From Amoebophrya sp. A120 (lineage: Eukaryota; Sar; Dinophyceae; Syndiniales; Amoebophryaceae): DNA of 64,000 bases. Shown in pieces: positions 22,959 through 34,523 of the stretch (position 1 is its first letter; each line of letters begins with the position of its first letter). The stretch spans positions 2,671,531 to 2,735,530 of the forward strand of contig CAJINV010000011.1 in assembly GCA_905178155.1 (NCBI GenBank). The letters are read 5' to 3'. Made by a program: the position numbers and the translations under genes. A model generated the notes under the pieces. The model was not told the origin of the DNA. It searched no databases and worked only from the letters and a program-made list of their open reading frames with translations.

Positions 22959-25432
22959 GACACGGTAGCAGGAATTGCGATCGCAAACCTGCGATTCGCA
23001 ACGGCGGTGGAGGGCACGTCCACCAGTTGTACCAGGCTCCTCGCTCTAGGAGCGCCGGGTCATCAACACTCAGGGTTTTTTACAGTCGTTGGACCTTCTA
23101 GCTTGCTTCTCTAACAAAAAAAATTTCCTCTTTTTCGTCTGATATCCGGAACAACCCCCCTCCAGGGGGTCTTTCATTCTCGAACAACCGAGCAGCCTCG
23201 TCCCGAGTGTTGAAACCAATACTCTTCTCGCTCGTAGAAAATCAGAACAACGGGAACGAAGACTCCTACTAGGACCAATGAAGCCCGAACATAGAACAGA
23301 AGCTGCCGGGCCTTGGCGCGCGCCCCCTTTATTTTCTTTATAAATTTGATTTTAAATGAGGCCCCAGCTATCAGCCTTCTGTGAAGAATGGCATGATTGA
23401 CAAAACAATCAAAAGCGCGCGGGCCGGCAGGCGGCTCTCTCACTCGGCGCCCCCCCCCCCCCCCAGTGAGAAGAGGGGGGGCGCTTCCATACACTCGCCC
23501 TACCGTCCGCGCGCAGCCGATTGGCAAACAATGGGCCAAGTCGGGGGAACTCAGCAACACCGCGCAAAGTCTCGCGATAATGGCGACACACACATGCCCC
23601 ACGCCCAGGCTTATCGCCCGGAAGTGCGAGCGTCTGCCTGAGGGAAAAACGTCGGCGGGCGCCACACCCTCGCGCATAGATACCACACACACAGAGGCAA
23701 GGCCTTGCCTATCTCTCCAGAGCCTTCCTCTTCTCCCTGAAATGTGGCCGCGTATTCCGGAAGCCCGTCTCCAGGGCCTTTAGCTCTTCACATCGTTCGC
23801 CCCTCCCCTCGCGACAGACGAAAGCCAGCCAGCCAGGCGGGCCGGCACGCAGGGCCCGCGCCACGGCCATAACAAACCGCCCCGCCCGCCTTCTGGCCCC
23901 GGGCGGGGCTGCCCAAAGAAACGAAGAGCGCCCGGCGCCTGTGTGTGTCAAGCCCCTGCGGGCGGAGGCGCGCGGCGGGCAGGGCCGAGGGGCTTCCCGA
24001 CAAACGCCGCGCGTGCGACCCGCCCCGGGCGGCTTCACGCAAACTCCGCGAAGCGGGGCCTGCGCACGGGCCGGCGGGCTCGCTGCGCGGACCGGCCCCC
24101 CAAATGCCCCGCGGCTTCGGTGTGGGGCGCCTGCGGGCGTTGGAAACAATAAAGAAACCGGGGCCGGGAGGCGCCGAAGCAGCTGCCCCGGCCGTCGGTC
24201 GCCGCGCGGTGGGTAATAACGAAGCCGGCGGAGGCTAGTCTGTCCGGGCCAGCGCTGGCGGAGGGCGGTCCCCCCCTGATCCACGGCAGCGCCTTGGGAA
24301 AGTGCATGCCTACAATGCGGAGCAGGCTTCTTCATCTCCACCCCCTGCGCGCTCGTAACTGCGGAGGCGATGGCGCCCTTGCTTCCGATAAGCTCTGGCA
24401 GAATCTCGCGCCATGACACAAGCGCCGGCCCCTGTTGTGGCTCGACCACGATGTGGGTGAAGACATAGGCCCTGGCTTCTTGCCTTGGTTTGTTTTTCGC
24501 ACGCGCGCAAACATCGCAGGAAGGACGCGCGGGGGCCCGCCCCTCATCAGGGTCGACATAAGTAACCCCAAGAAGCCAACAGGCAGCCGTGAAGGCAACC
24601 CGCAGCACTCTCGCCCCCCCCTTGTCGGTACTGCTGGCGCAGTTGAACTGTAGGTCCCGGCGAAGGGCCGGCGCCCTTGCGGGCCGACCGGCGCGAGACC
24701 CGTCCGCGCCTCGCGCCTCCTTTGCATGCAGAAGCACAGCCCGGCCCGGGCCGCCGTTTTCATAGGCGGAGGGGGGGGCGGCCGGAAAACCCGAGGCCGG
24801 CGGGTCGCCCAAGGCTGGCCGCTTCGCTCTGCAAAAAGGTGGGCAAGCCCTCGCGGGGCGCAGGCTCTTGCCGCCGGCGCTGCGAGCGAGAGGCCGGCGG
24901 GCCCACCATGGCCGCGGCGCGCGTCCCCTATGACTCTGCCCGCCCTCGTCGTATGGGTAAGCGCAGCGGCCCTCACACTCTGCGCAACACTAACATCAAG
25001 GATCGCGATCAGTCAAGAGCTATATACGTTCACTGCTGCCTCTGCCACGAGGTCGAGCAGAAGCGGAACGAACACAAACGCGCGAGCGCCACACAAATCA
25101 ATACGGCCGGAGAAAACCGCAGCGAGCAGCTGAATACCACTGCGCTCCATCATTTCAGTTTCCGTGCTGGCTGTGTTCTTGAACTTCCTCGGGGTCTAAA
25201 TCTTCGCTGCGCACTCATTTTCATTTGCGTGTCCATGTGTGACAATTAAAGTGCTCGACTCAAACATCTGTTGGCCGCGCCTCAGCGTGCATCAACTGTG
25301 AGAACATCCACAGAGTGATGTCAACGAAGCGGATCGTCCGTTTGAGAAAAATCATCCTTGTCGAGAGGGCTACTACATCCTCGCTCACCAGCGGCAGGAG
25401 AGCGACTCCGGATCCGGGCAATCCCCTGCACG
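22959..25432. other. Gene-free interval containing GC-rich island 1
   Basis: About 2.5 kb between two genes. Its flanks (22959-23270 and 25250-25432) have ordinary composition and no gene. The centre is the GC-rich island listed separately. Confidence 0.6.
23280..25250. other. GC-rich island 1
   Basis: The sequence shifts abruptly to very high GC, with runs such as a poly-C tract near 23450 and many GGCC, GCCGGC and GGGCCC words. Long frames are open on both strands (for example 367 codons at 23709-24812 minus), but their translations are Arg/Pro/Ala/Gly-rich in every frame, as expected when stop codons are rare. No domain is recognisable. Confidence 0.7.
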
Positions 25433-28244
25433 TTAGCTTCCCTGAATCGGGTACGCCTTGAATTCTTTTGTCATCTGCATTCGATACCCCTCCTTGAACG
25501 CCGAGTCGCCCTTGATCCGAAAGTCTGCACCGTAGGAGTCCCCCATGAGCTTGAGCGATTCGCTAAAATGCTCCAGATCGTTTTTCACCGTTTTCTGGCC
25601 CATGCCGCCCATGTCGATCAGGGTAAAGTGACCGGCCGAAGGGTCGCAGAAAACGTTGGAAGGCTGGACGTCGCCTGAGATTTCATTTTGTATGTGTGTT
25701 GAAAAGCAATGAAATGTTTGTACAGAGGCATGAAGGAGGAGGAGCTGGAGAAACATCGCAAACAGAGAGATCTTCACCACGTAATTATGCAACCCCATTC
25801 ACACAACATGCGATACCATGCTGCTTTCCGGGGTACCGGGTGTGGAAGGCTTTGAGGAACTTTCCGAACTGCCGCAACATGTCCACGACCCGGAGGAGCT
25901 CCTTGCGCGTCATCATGTCCGCAAAAATTTCGGAAAGCCGCGTGCCACGAGCCTTGCGCATCAGAATCACGTCCAGCAACTGGTTTTACTTTTGGTATGA
26001 ACTCGAGCGATGAATCTCATTCCTTTTTGCTCGTCACATACGACTTTTATGATGCGCATGAAGATGATCATCTTCACGCTCACTATATACGCCAGGAAAT
26101 GCTGCACATCATGATGATGAAGCAAACGACTCTATCAAACTATTTGTACCTCTGGCTCATTGGTCTCAGGGGAGCGATGCTCAACCCTTATGATGAGGCC
26201 GGGACAGGTGATCGCCTGGTCATTCTTGAGCCCGGAAACCTCGTTCTTTAGCCTCATGCAGTTCTCCGCTTCGGAAAGTAAGCCCGGATGCTGACTCCCG
26301 GCGGCCACGACCTTGATGATTTTGGACTCGATCCCTTTCCCCTCCGCCAGATAAATGCCCTTGTTCAGACCGCCTGTAATAAACAATAAATTGGGGGTCT
26401 TCATGATGTAGAATTTTTCAGCATAAGAAAGTACGTAGTGCACGCGTCGATTTCACACAGCACCTCCAACAAATTTGATGCAGCAGCACTCAGCCTCGAG
26501 AAGCTACCGCATCGAACACGATCATATCAAAAAAAAACCAACTCCTACCTTGAAACCCCGGTAGCCTGGATATGTGGGCCTGGTCCGGTAATTCCAGCCA
26601 GCGTTTGGCGGTGCTCATCAGACTCTGGCTCGACGGGTTGAATTCCTTATCCAGGCGGTAGCTTGTCAAGGAGACGGGCGGTTGGTACCCCGGTCCGCCG
26701 GGCCCGTAATACGCATCCGCGGCCTGCCTTCCTAAAGATTCGCTCGTGAAGCGCCGGGTGGTAATCGTTGTTGTGGTCGTTTTATTTCCCGGTTGTCCGC
26801 CGGAAGTGCTGTTCACGACAGCGCTGACCGGACTTGCGTTCGCGGCCGTCACCAATTTCGCTGGAGAGCTGGAGCGGTTTGGAAGTGCCGTGGTCGTGAC
26901 GCCTGCGATTCGGATGGCAGGGGGAGATGCAAGGGGTTGGGCCTGGAGGATATTACCATTCGCTGCCGTGCTGGATGACGCAGCAACCGTGGTTCCGGCG
27001 ATCGTCGTGTAGGTGGTCGCTGCTGTAGTTCCACCCTCCCCTGCGGCGGAGGACGAGGCGGAGGAGGAGAGAAGACCAAGACCGGAGCCGCTCATTCCGA
27101 TGCTGCTGTTCAAAACAATAGCCGCCGCGGAGGATTTTCGCACAGGAATGCTGCCAGGGTCCAGCGTAGCAGTACTTGGCTGATGTTGTGCAGCTCCCTC
27201 ACAAGAACTACTGGAGGAAGTGGAAGAGGCCGAAAACCCGACGCCCCTCGCATCCGCAGAAACACTGCTTGAGCTCTCCTTCGGAGGTTGTTGTTGTGCC
27301 ACCGCTTGAGATCCTGTTCCTGTGCCCCCTACTCGCTGTATCGTCCCCGCAGTCGGATGATGTTGCACTAGGCTGTACGACTGTACCACAGTTTGAGCTG
27401 CGCCGGTGGACGACGCCGGAGCTGCTGCTGCTGCTGGCCTAGAAGTCGTACCAGTCCCTTGATGGGCGGAAGAAGCCGCCACGCCAGCACCTGACCTCAC
27501 GGTCGTTGTCTCCGTAGTGCTGCTCTCCACGATCCTCATGGTCGATCCGCGCCGCCGGGAGGACGCGGTTTGTTCCCTCGTTTCCTTGTCAGTTGCAGCT
27601 CCACCTGAAGTCGTGGCTGGCACTGTGGTTGTAGTAGTGGTCGTCGTGGTAGTTTTATTCTGCATCACTTTCGCTGCAGCTGAACTACCGCTAGTACTTC
27701 CACTCGCTTGTTGCTGCGGCACGACGCGCGCCTCTGGGTTGTAGGGATGCACAGCTGTCGCATTGCTCGGAATAGCAGTGGCCGTTGTAGGTGTTCCTCC
27801 AGAGCTGCTTTTCGCAGGTACAACAACTCCAGCAGCAGTTGTACTTGTGACCGACCCTATCAGCCCGGTCCCGTTCGCTGCACCTGCCTCGTACACTGCC
27901 CGCACGCGGGGGTCGGCTGACCGCACCTCCCAGCTGACGGACGAGGGTCGACGCGAAGACGCGGCGGACGCACCGTACGTCTGCAACGGTGGCGCGGCAA
28001 TCTGTGTTGAAATCTGAACAGAGCTGCGCTGGTGCCGGGTCGTGGTGGAGGATACAACCGTTGTGGGCGGCGGGCGACGCGGGTGCTGGTGTACGGTGCT
28101 AGTACTGCTGTCGGTCGGCGTACTACCGCCTTGCAGGACCTTCGGTTCACCTGCGTTCGGGTCGATTGGGGAGTGTCGGGAACCGTACATGCGTTTCGGT
28201 TCCAAGTTCGTGGTCGGGGAAGGACCAACATCTGTGGAGATCAT
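25433..28244 (-). CDS. APH/choline-kinase-like phosphotransferase with long disordered N-terminus
   Basis: A four-exon model of 774 residues: 28244-26549, 26373-26150, 25979-25817 and 25674-25433, totalling 2325 bases, with GT-AG introns. Residues 1-530 are Ser/Thr/Ala/Gly-rich low complexity with poly-Thr runs. The kinase-like domain is assembled only across junctions: a glycine-rich loop GFQGGLNKGIYLAEG (across intron 1), a candidate ATP-binding lysine in SKIIKVV, a helix region ELLRVVDMLRQFGKFLKAFH, the catalytic loop HGDVQPSNVF (across intron 3) and a metal-binding LIDMGGMG. HGDxxxxN and an Asp in the following strand are hallmarks of the aminoglycoside/choline-kinase-like branch of the protein-kinase fold. 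The domain is about 240 residues, near the lower limit for the family. The phosphate acceptor is unknown; a dinoflagellate-type lineage-specific role is likely. Confidence 0.85.
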
Positions 28245-28410
28245 TGATCGTCTAATATTTACAAAAAGTGCACGGATTTAGAAGTTCCGCCACCCGATCT
28301 TCAGAAGCCCGATCATTCATCAAACCATCATCTTCATCATTGCCACAAAAATATCAAAAGTTCAGCTAACATCACATCAAAGAACATCAGCACTACGTAA
28401 ACGTAGATGA

Positions 28411-30061
28411 TCATATGCAAAAACAAACTGTACTTATGTCCGGGTGCACGGGGCTGGTCAGTGTTCTTGTCGTCACGGTGCTTGCGAGCGAGCTGCCCAT
28501 GGGACTGGAGGCGGAGATCGTGTTCGTCGTCCCGACAATATGCATTGCAAAAATTACGCACTCGTATAAATGCATTACAAATTCCCTCAGCATGAGAGAT
28601 AAAATTTGTGATGCGGATTTACCTTAAGAACAAGGTTTGTAATGCATGACTGCAATACGAGTACGATACTTTTGCACAGGATAGACAAGACCTCCTCCGG
28701 CGCTGTTCATCTGGTCCGGCGACAGAGTCGGTTTTTGCCCGGTTCCGTCCTGTATGAATTGCAAATGTATCGCATTCGTATAAATGCATTACACATTTCC
28801 TCAGCATGAATGTGATGCGGATTTAGCTTCAGAAAAAAAATTGTAATGCATGATTGCCATTACTACGAGCACGATACTTTTGCAGAGCATATCCTGTGCC
28901 ATCACGTACTTCAAATGTGCGTCCGGCTTCACATCCAGCTCTATTCTCCCCGCTCTCTTGCCGATTCCCTTCACCTTCGCCTCCATCCACTGTTTGTGCG
29001 TGTTGCTCCAATACCACACCTTGTGCCCGACTTGGAAGTCTACCTGTTTGTTCCTCGGTGCAGCAGCAGCTCCTACAACCCCGTTCGCGGCGACGAGATT
29101 CGTGCTGTTTGTTGTATTTGCAGTCTGAATCACCGGCTGCGAAATGGAACTACTTATAATTGTTCCACCAAAAGGTGCTGTGGACGAACTGGACACTACA
29201 GTCGTGCCCACCTTTACCCCGGCTGCAGCGGCCAACGTGCTCGTGATCAGCGGTGCTCCTCTTGCGCTGGTTGGCGACGGGCTGCTGTGCTTCGCCGTAG
29301 TCGGGTTGGAAGAGGAGGCTTCGCTCGGAGCAGGCCCGCCGACGGATTCCGGGGAGAGCGGCTGCGAACTTTGCCCGTTCACAGTAGCGGGAGACTCATG
29401 AGGGGCGGCAGTGACGGTGGAACCTGATGGGTTGCAGACTCTATATAGTTTGGCTGGCTTTTGCCAAAGCGACCGTCGGAAAAGGCGACTACATGAAAGT
29501 AACGTGCATGCAAAAATCATCTTCAAGAAACATCAGAGTGATTATATGCACTAAAACTACCAGAGTTGCGAATTCCGCCACTGCTGGCAGACGCTACTAC
29601 CCTTGTCTTGACAGAAGACGCTGCGCTAGTGGTCGAGGGTGGGAGGTGGAATGTCACCAAGTCCGGTTTGGCTTTTGGCTTGATATCGAGATCGTAGGAG
29701 ACCTCATAATTTTATAGTCTACGTTCTGGTATGAAAAAGAAAATTTGAATTTTCAACGTGGAAATAAAGCACCCTAAACAGAGTTTTTTTTTCGTTGGTG
29801 GTTATCGTCACGAAGAGCACATGATCCTGCAAATGCAAGCAACAATACCACATTGCCCTGATCGTCGTAGTTGGTATTTTCCAGCTTTGCCTGCATGGAC
29901 TTATTGTGCGTTTTACTGAAGTAAAGCACGGTCGGGAAGTGATTATTATTCTTCCCGCCCGCGGCTGCTCCAGCACTACTACCACCTCCCAGCTGCCCAA
30001 GCGACGCAGACTGCGACGCAGCCAACTGTCGAGCGGTTACGTTACCGCTTTGCACCATCAT
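28411..30061 (-). CDS. Protein with two WSxTHKxWMxAKV/LDxKP modules
   Basis: A five-exon model of 361 residues: 30061-29852, 29702-29561, 29438-28892, 28747-28684 and 28533-28411, totalling 1086 bases. The first two junctions are GT-AG introns, the last two are family A introners. Two copies of one module are visible. The first is VLYFSKTHNKSMQAKL followed, across intron 1, by VSYDLDIKPKA; the second is VWYWSNTHKQWMEAKV followed by RIELDVKPDAH. The aromatic-Ser-x-Thr-His-Lys-x-Trp pattern followed by an LDxKP strand recalls Tudor/SH3-like modules found widely in dinoflagellate proteins. Between and after them are Ser/Ala/Thr-rich linkers. It lies 183 bp upstream of the kinase gene on the same strand. 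No enzymatic motif is seen. Confidence 0.75.
28539..28683. mobile_element. Introner element, family A, copy 3
   Basis: A 145-bp element starting TATGCATTGC and ending TTTTGCACAGGATA. The target duplication is GACAA at 28534-28538 and 28684-28688. Removal joins GGGLV to GTTNTISA of the WSxTHK-module protein. It lies only 69 bp from the next introner. Confidence 0.9.
28753..28891. mobile_element. Introner element, family A, copy 4
   Basis: A 139-bp element starting TATGAATTGCAAATGTATCG and ending CTTTTGCAGAGCATA. The target duplication is TCCTG at 28748-28752 and 28892-28896. Removal joins VMAQD to GTGQKP. The exon between this element and copy 3 is 64 bases. Confidence 0.9.
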
Positions 30062-31307
30062 CCAAATTCTGTTGTGATCGGTCGACTTCTTAACGGCTCG
30101 GTTTGTAGAGATTTTTATATCTGTTGCAGGTGCAAGTCGTCGAAAAGGAAAGAACTTTATCGTGAACTTTTCGCTACTGAGCAGGTTGTCGTTCTCGTGT
30201 GAAGCCGCTTCGTTCCTCGCCTGCGTTGTCGCCGTCGTCGTTTTCGCTTTGCCACAACTAGCGCTGCAATGAGACGTCGCCTAACTGTTGCTTTTCAGCA
30301 CAGCCGGACGTGGTGCGACCTAATTCCAACGCCGTATCCTTTGTGATAGTGATCACCCGACCAATCACTGACAGAGGAGTTATCGCAGAGGCCGAGCTCA
30401 GCATTGGCGGAAGAAATGCGAACCATAAAAAAAGGCACTCGACCTTCCGGAACGCAACAAAAGATTGGGCCTGAAGATGTGTCTTAATACGACTCTACTC
30501 TCTGGGGATTCATTTTATCTCGGTTGCTAAGTGCCCTTATCATGCAACTTAGCCTCCTCTTGTGTCGTACTTGCTAGGCTACTTGTTTCAGAAGTGCCTA
30601 TAGAAATTCTACTTCAACTTTTGTCAACGTCATGTTTTGATGCTCGTACTTTGTCTTTGGTGCGACGTTTACCTCTTCACACGAGAAAAAAAGCAAATGC
30701 GGCGCTGCCACAACTCAGCACCTCGTTGTCTGTCTGCACAAGCAGCGTTTATGTATTGGTACGGCATAATTTCCAACACACCTCTCAATGGAAAACAGCG
30801 ATCGAAAGATGCCGAATGGCGCAATGGGCTGGGCGTAATTTTCATTCTTTTCTCCTCTTTTCTTTTCTCAATCAATCTCGTCACGGTGGTAGTGCATTTC
30901 ATTTGGTTGCAATTATTGTAGGGCGACACGACGGAGTAATGCAGAATAACTTGCAGCAACAGGTCAAATTTGAATTTTCTCGTGTCCTGAAACTAAAAGG
31001 GGAAGACAGGGTGAGGCTGCGCAAACCTAGAAAGTAGACGGTGAGAGATTCTCACTCGTTAGTACCTACACCACGCACAACATTTTTACATAGGAAACAG
31101 ACTATCATAGTCCCTGCGGGTTTATTTGCAGACGAGGAGGACCAGATTGAAGACACATCAAAACAGGTCGAAGGAATCAGCAGTCGTGGGTAACAAGAAC
31201 TAACAGGAAATCAGACGTTCGCTTGAGGTAGCACGGGCTGGAGGTGATTTTTGGAGAAGAATTTGATGTTCTATCGGCACAGAAGATCAACGTCCGTCCT
31301 CCGTTTT
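30062..31307. other. Intergenic, no gene called
   Basis: About 1.25 kb. A 168-codon frame on the plus strand (30531-31037) is the longest, but it lacks motifs and is the only plus-strand candidate in the region, so it is not called. No repeats or RNA genes were recognised. Confidence 0.5.
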
Positions 31308-33484
31308 CTACGCAACCGGAATCATCGCGGGCACCTCATCCTCGATCCCCAGCGACAACTCCTGCTCGTACTGTAAGATCGCCAAGTCCAGCTTCTCGTG
31401 CCAGGTCTGCCACTGGAGTCTCGATGTTTCCCGCTCGTCGTGCAACTTTTCCAGAGCTTTCTCCACCTCGTTGACTTCGACGTTCTCCCTGACTTGCGCA
31501 TTCTCCTTGTCTAATTCCTGCTGCGCTTCCTGGATCCGGTCCTCCAAAACCCGCATTTCCGCGGCGACCTGCTCCCGCTCCCGTTGCTTCTGAAACGCGA
31601 CCTCCTCGATCTTCGCGGACAAGGTGACGATTTTGTCCCGCGCTTCGCGTTCCTCCCGTTCGGATGTTTGGTATTCCTGGCGATTTTCCTCGAGCTCCTG
31701 CTGAAGGGAGTCGGATTCCAGCTCCTGCTTGTGCGACTTCTCAACCGTCTGCTGGTGCTCCCGGACCCGGTCGAGAAACAGGTTGCAACGGGCGGTACCA
31801 GTTTCCGCCTGATAAAACGATTGCGTTTTTACTTTCGAGCCTGTTTCATCTGCATTTTATCATGCAAACTTGAAGCAAAATGAAATCGCGTCACAGTACG
31901 CTGACGCTACATCCGCATCAACCACGACTACTATGCATTCACACCAGCAGGCGACGACACAAAAAATACACTTACACACCAATGGCACCATAGTACGGAC
32001 TCACCTTCGCTGTTTCCTCCCCCAGCTTGTCGCAACTTTGCTGCAGGATCTTGATCCGCTCCGTTTTGCGCTGACTGGCTTCCCGGAGCTTCTTCACGTC
32101 GGAAACCAGTTGAGCCGGGTCCATATCCGAAATCACCCCCTTTTTCATCGCCGTAATCGCGTCCTCCAGCATCCGAATTTCCCCCGCGGCGTTCTCCATC
32201 CGCTCGTTAGTAGAAGAGGTGTCGCGCTTGGCTGTGTTCGTGTGAAGCAGGTTTCGCTTTGAATCATCGCTACGTCAACTACGTGCATGGCGGTACATTT
32301 ACCAATCTCTGCATTTTCCTCCAGTTCTCAACTACCTGAAGCATCAACTCTTATGCTACATGCAAGAAGCTCTCCCTCGAGAAAGTGCTCACGAACGAAC
32401 GAACTACGAGAAGACAAAAAGTATACCATCATCCATGGCCGCTTCGATCTGGAAGATGTTCAGCCGTTCCATCTCCTGCTTGATGGTCCGTTCCTCGCTC
32501 AAATACCGCTCCACGGCGGCCTTCTCCTGCGCCAGCTCCGCTTCCTGCTGGTCCACGTTCTCTATCCTCTGCAAAACTATCGCACTCGTATAAATGCGAG
32601 TCTAGCATTACAGATCTGCTTTCTTACCTGAAGCTGCATGGCAAATTTCGTTTTTCTTCCAGGAAAAATTTGTCATGCCATTTGTACGAGCACGATGTTT
32701 TTGCAATGCATATTCTCCTTCAAACTGCGCATCGCCTCGGATGTTGTAGCAATCCGCAGGTCCAGCTCCTCCACTACACGTTGTTGCTCATGCTCGTTCT
32801 GGGACTCATCCTCCCGAAACCGGCAGAAATTGATCAGCGCGGACAGGTTCCGCCGCAGACGCTTGCCCTCGGGCTGATAAGTTTTTTCAGGGGGATATTT
32901 TCGCACTCTGTAGTAAGCTCCTGTCGACTCAACCTAGAACTACACAACTGGCTGTCTAAGCTGCATCAAATTCATGATCTATCACGCATGAAGACAACAA
33001 GATCTGTATATACCTTGACGATATCATTCAACGAAAAGTCCCCAATGCCGGCGATGTTTGCCAGATGCTGGATAGTCCGAAAAACGCACAAGAACCGCGT
33101 CGCATCCTCGTACAAAGTCGGGAAATTCGTTACGTTCCCACCGCCAACGCCACTCCCTGTACTGTTGTCGTTCGTGAGCAATTCGTGCCATGGCATGCGC
33201 CGAATATCGGAGGTGGAGGTTAAGAATTCCCAGAATGCGATGTAAATGTCGAGGATGCCGGCTGGGGTTTGGTGGAAATTCGGCGCGGAGGAACTACTTG
33301 CTCCGGCGGTAGTACCGACAGTGACCCCATTGATTTGGTTCTCGTAATACTGCTCCGTGACAGACACCGTGACGTAGTTCTGCGGCTTTTGCAACACATC
33401 GACGGTTACGTCGGGGAATTTGTCGCTGTTCTTCAACACCTGAACAATCTCGTCACAGGTCAACAGGGGGAAGATGTACCCCAT
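31308..33484 (-). CDS. NUF2: Kinetochore protein NUF2 (NDC80 complex)
   Basis: A five-exon model of 496 residues: 33484-33014, 32873-32713, 32557-32427, 32231-32005 and 31808-31308. One junction is a family A introner; the others are GT-AG. The N-terminus MGYIFPLLTCDEIVQVLKNS matches the start of the NUF2 calponin-homology domain, and joining exons 1 and 2 gives GDFSLNDIVKPEGKRLRRNL followed by SALINFCRFRE, the hallmark end of that domain. A poly-linker insertion (residues about 75-100, Gly/Thr/Ser-rich) interrupts the domain. The rest is continuous coiled coil, as expected for pairing with NDC80. NUF2 proteins are usually about 450-460 residues, so this one is slightly long. It binds spindle microtubules at the outer kinetochore. 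A TTG lies in frame upstream, but the ATG fits the family start. Confidence 0.92.
32563..32712. mobile_element. Introner element, family A, copy 5
   Basis: A 150-bp element starting TATCCTCTGCAAAACTATCG and ending TTTTTGCAATGCATA. The target duplication is TTCTC at 32558-32562 and 32713-32717. Removal joins RSLKEN to VDQQEAEL inside the NUF2 coiled coil and keeps the frame. Confidence 0.92.
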
Positions 33485-34523
33485 GTTCGATCGTGCAGTA
33501 GCGGCCAACGGGGGGACAACGAAACTGCTCGGGTTGTTCCGGCGGTTTTAGATGATCAGCACGAGATTGTTCAAGAACCCCACCAGTGCCGTCCTTTGTT
33601 GTACTTGTAGTTGCGTCCACGATCGACGTGATTTCAAACTGATGAATTTGTTTTCTTCAAAAAACGCGCACGCATGTAAGCTCGTACTTCTGAAATACCT
33701 GTTTGAAGCTTTTTTTTGTTGTTTTCGACCCGGTAGTACGCCATCTACTTACAACTTCCACTGCTGTAGGCTCCAAAAATCGTAACGACAACGAGGCAGA
33801 CCCGACGAAGAAGTTGCCGACGAACTACACGAGATACGAAAGGGACATAACAATTTTCACTAACTCGCTCGTGGAAGATCGATATCGAGCTCAGTTTGGT
33901 GTCGATCGGCTCATTCTATCCTAAAATGGCTATGTAAATTGAACACCAGAACATTCCTAAATCTCTAGCCTCGTGCCCCCATCGATGCGACCCTTTTCGT
34001 CTTTTTTCTTCCGTCTTTGACCGCACTGTTGTTGCATTTGCAATTCTCAGTTTCTCTGCGTCCCTGCTTCACAATCACGTTTTATCTTTCACGATACCAT
34101 GTCTTTGATCCCGCTGTCAACACGCAGCGCATTGCCACAGCTACCCGAAACTGAACTAAACCAAAAACACATAAAATAGTTTGCCTGAACTGAACTATCT
34201 AAAAAATCTGCCTGATTTTGTCAAAGTATTTATAACGGGTCGTGAAATTTGCCTTTTACCTTTATCTAACACTTGTCAAATGAGCTAAACCAAAAACACA
34301 TAAAACAGGGATGGTAGCTTTCGATGTGGCTTTACATGCGATGAAAAAACGAGAATTATTTTCTGTGTTGCTGATACACAACTGTGGTGAAACTTTGAAT
34401 TCTCGTGCTATCGTGAAGTAAAATTGTACATTCATTCGGTTCTTCGTGAAGCTCCTCGCTCATAAGAATTGCAATAAACCCTCCTCTTCGCCAGACGGAA
34501 AGAACATCAAACTTGACAGCAAT
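33485..34523. other. Intergenic with a dispersed direct repeat
   Basis: About 1 kb without a supportable gene. It contains the two copies of a roughly 21-bp word listed separately and otherwise AT-rich sequence. Confidence 0.5.
34156..34305. repeat. Direct repeat pair, about 21 bp
   Basis: CTAAACCAAAAACACATAAA occurs near 34156 and again near 34285, each preceded by TGARCTAAA-like sequence. The copies are about 129 bp apart and lie between NUF2 and the coiled-coil gene. No function is evident. Confidence 0.7.

Noticed and set aside
23709-24812. 367-codon minus-strand open frame in GC island 1
   Set aside because: Other phases and the opposite strand are equally open, the composition is Arg/Pro/Ala-rich throughout, and no domain is visible; best explained by scarce stop codons.
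30531-31037. 168-codon plus-strand frame
   Set aside because: No motif; all supportable genes are on the other strand.
34156-34305. Direct repeat pair considered as introner ends or CRISPR-like repeats
   Set aside because: Only two copies in direct orientation, no inverted repeat, no regular spacers, and intergenic.
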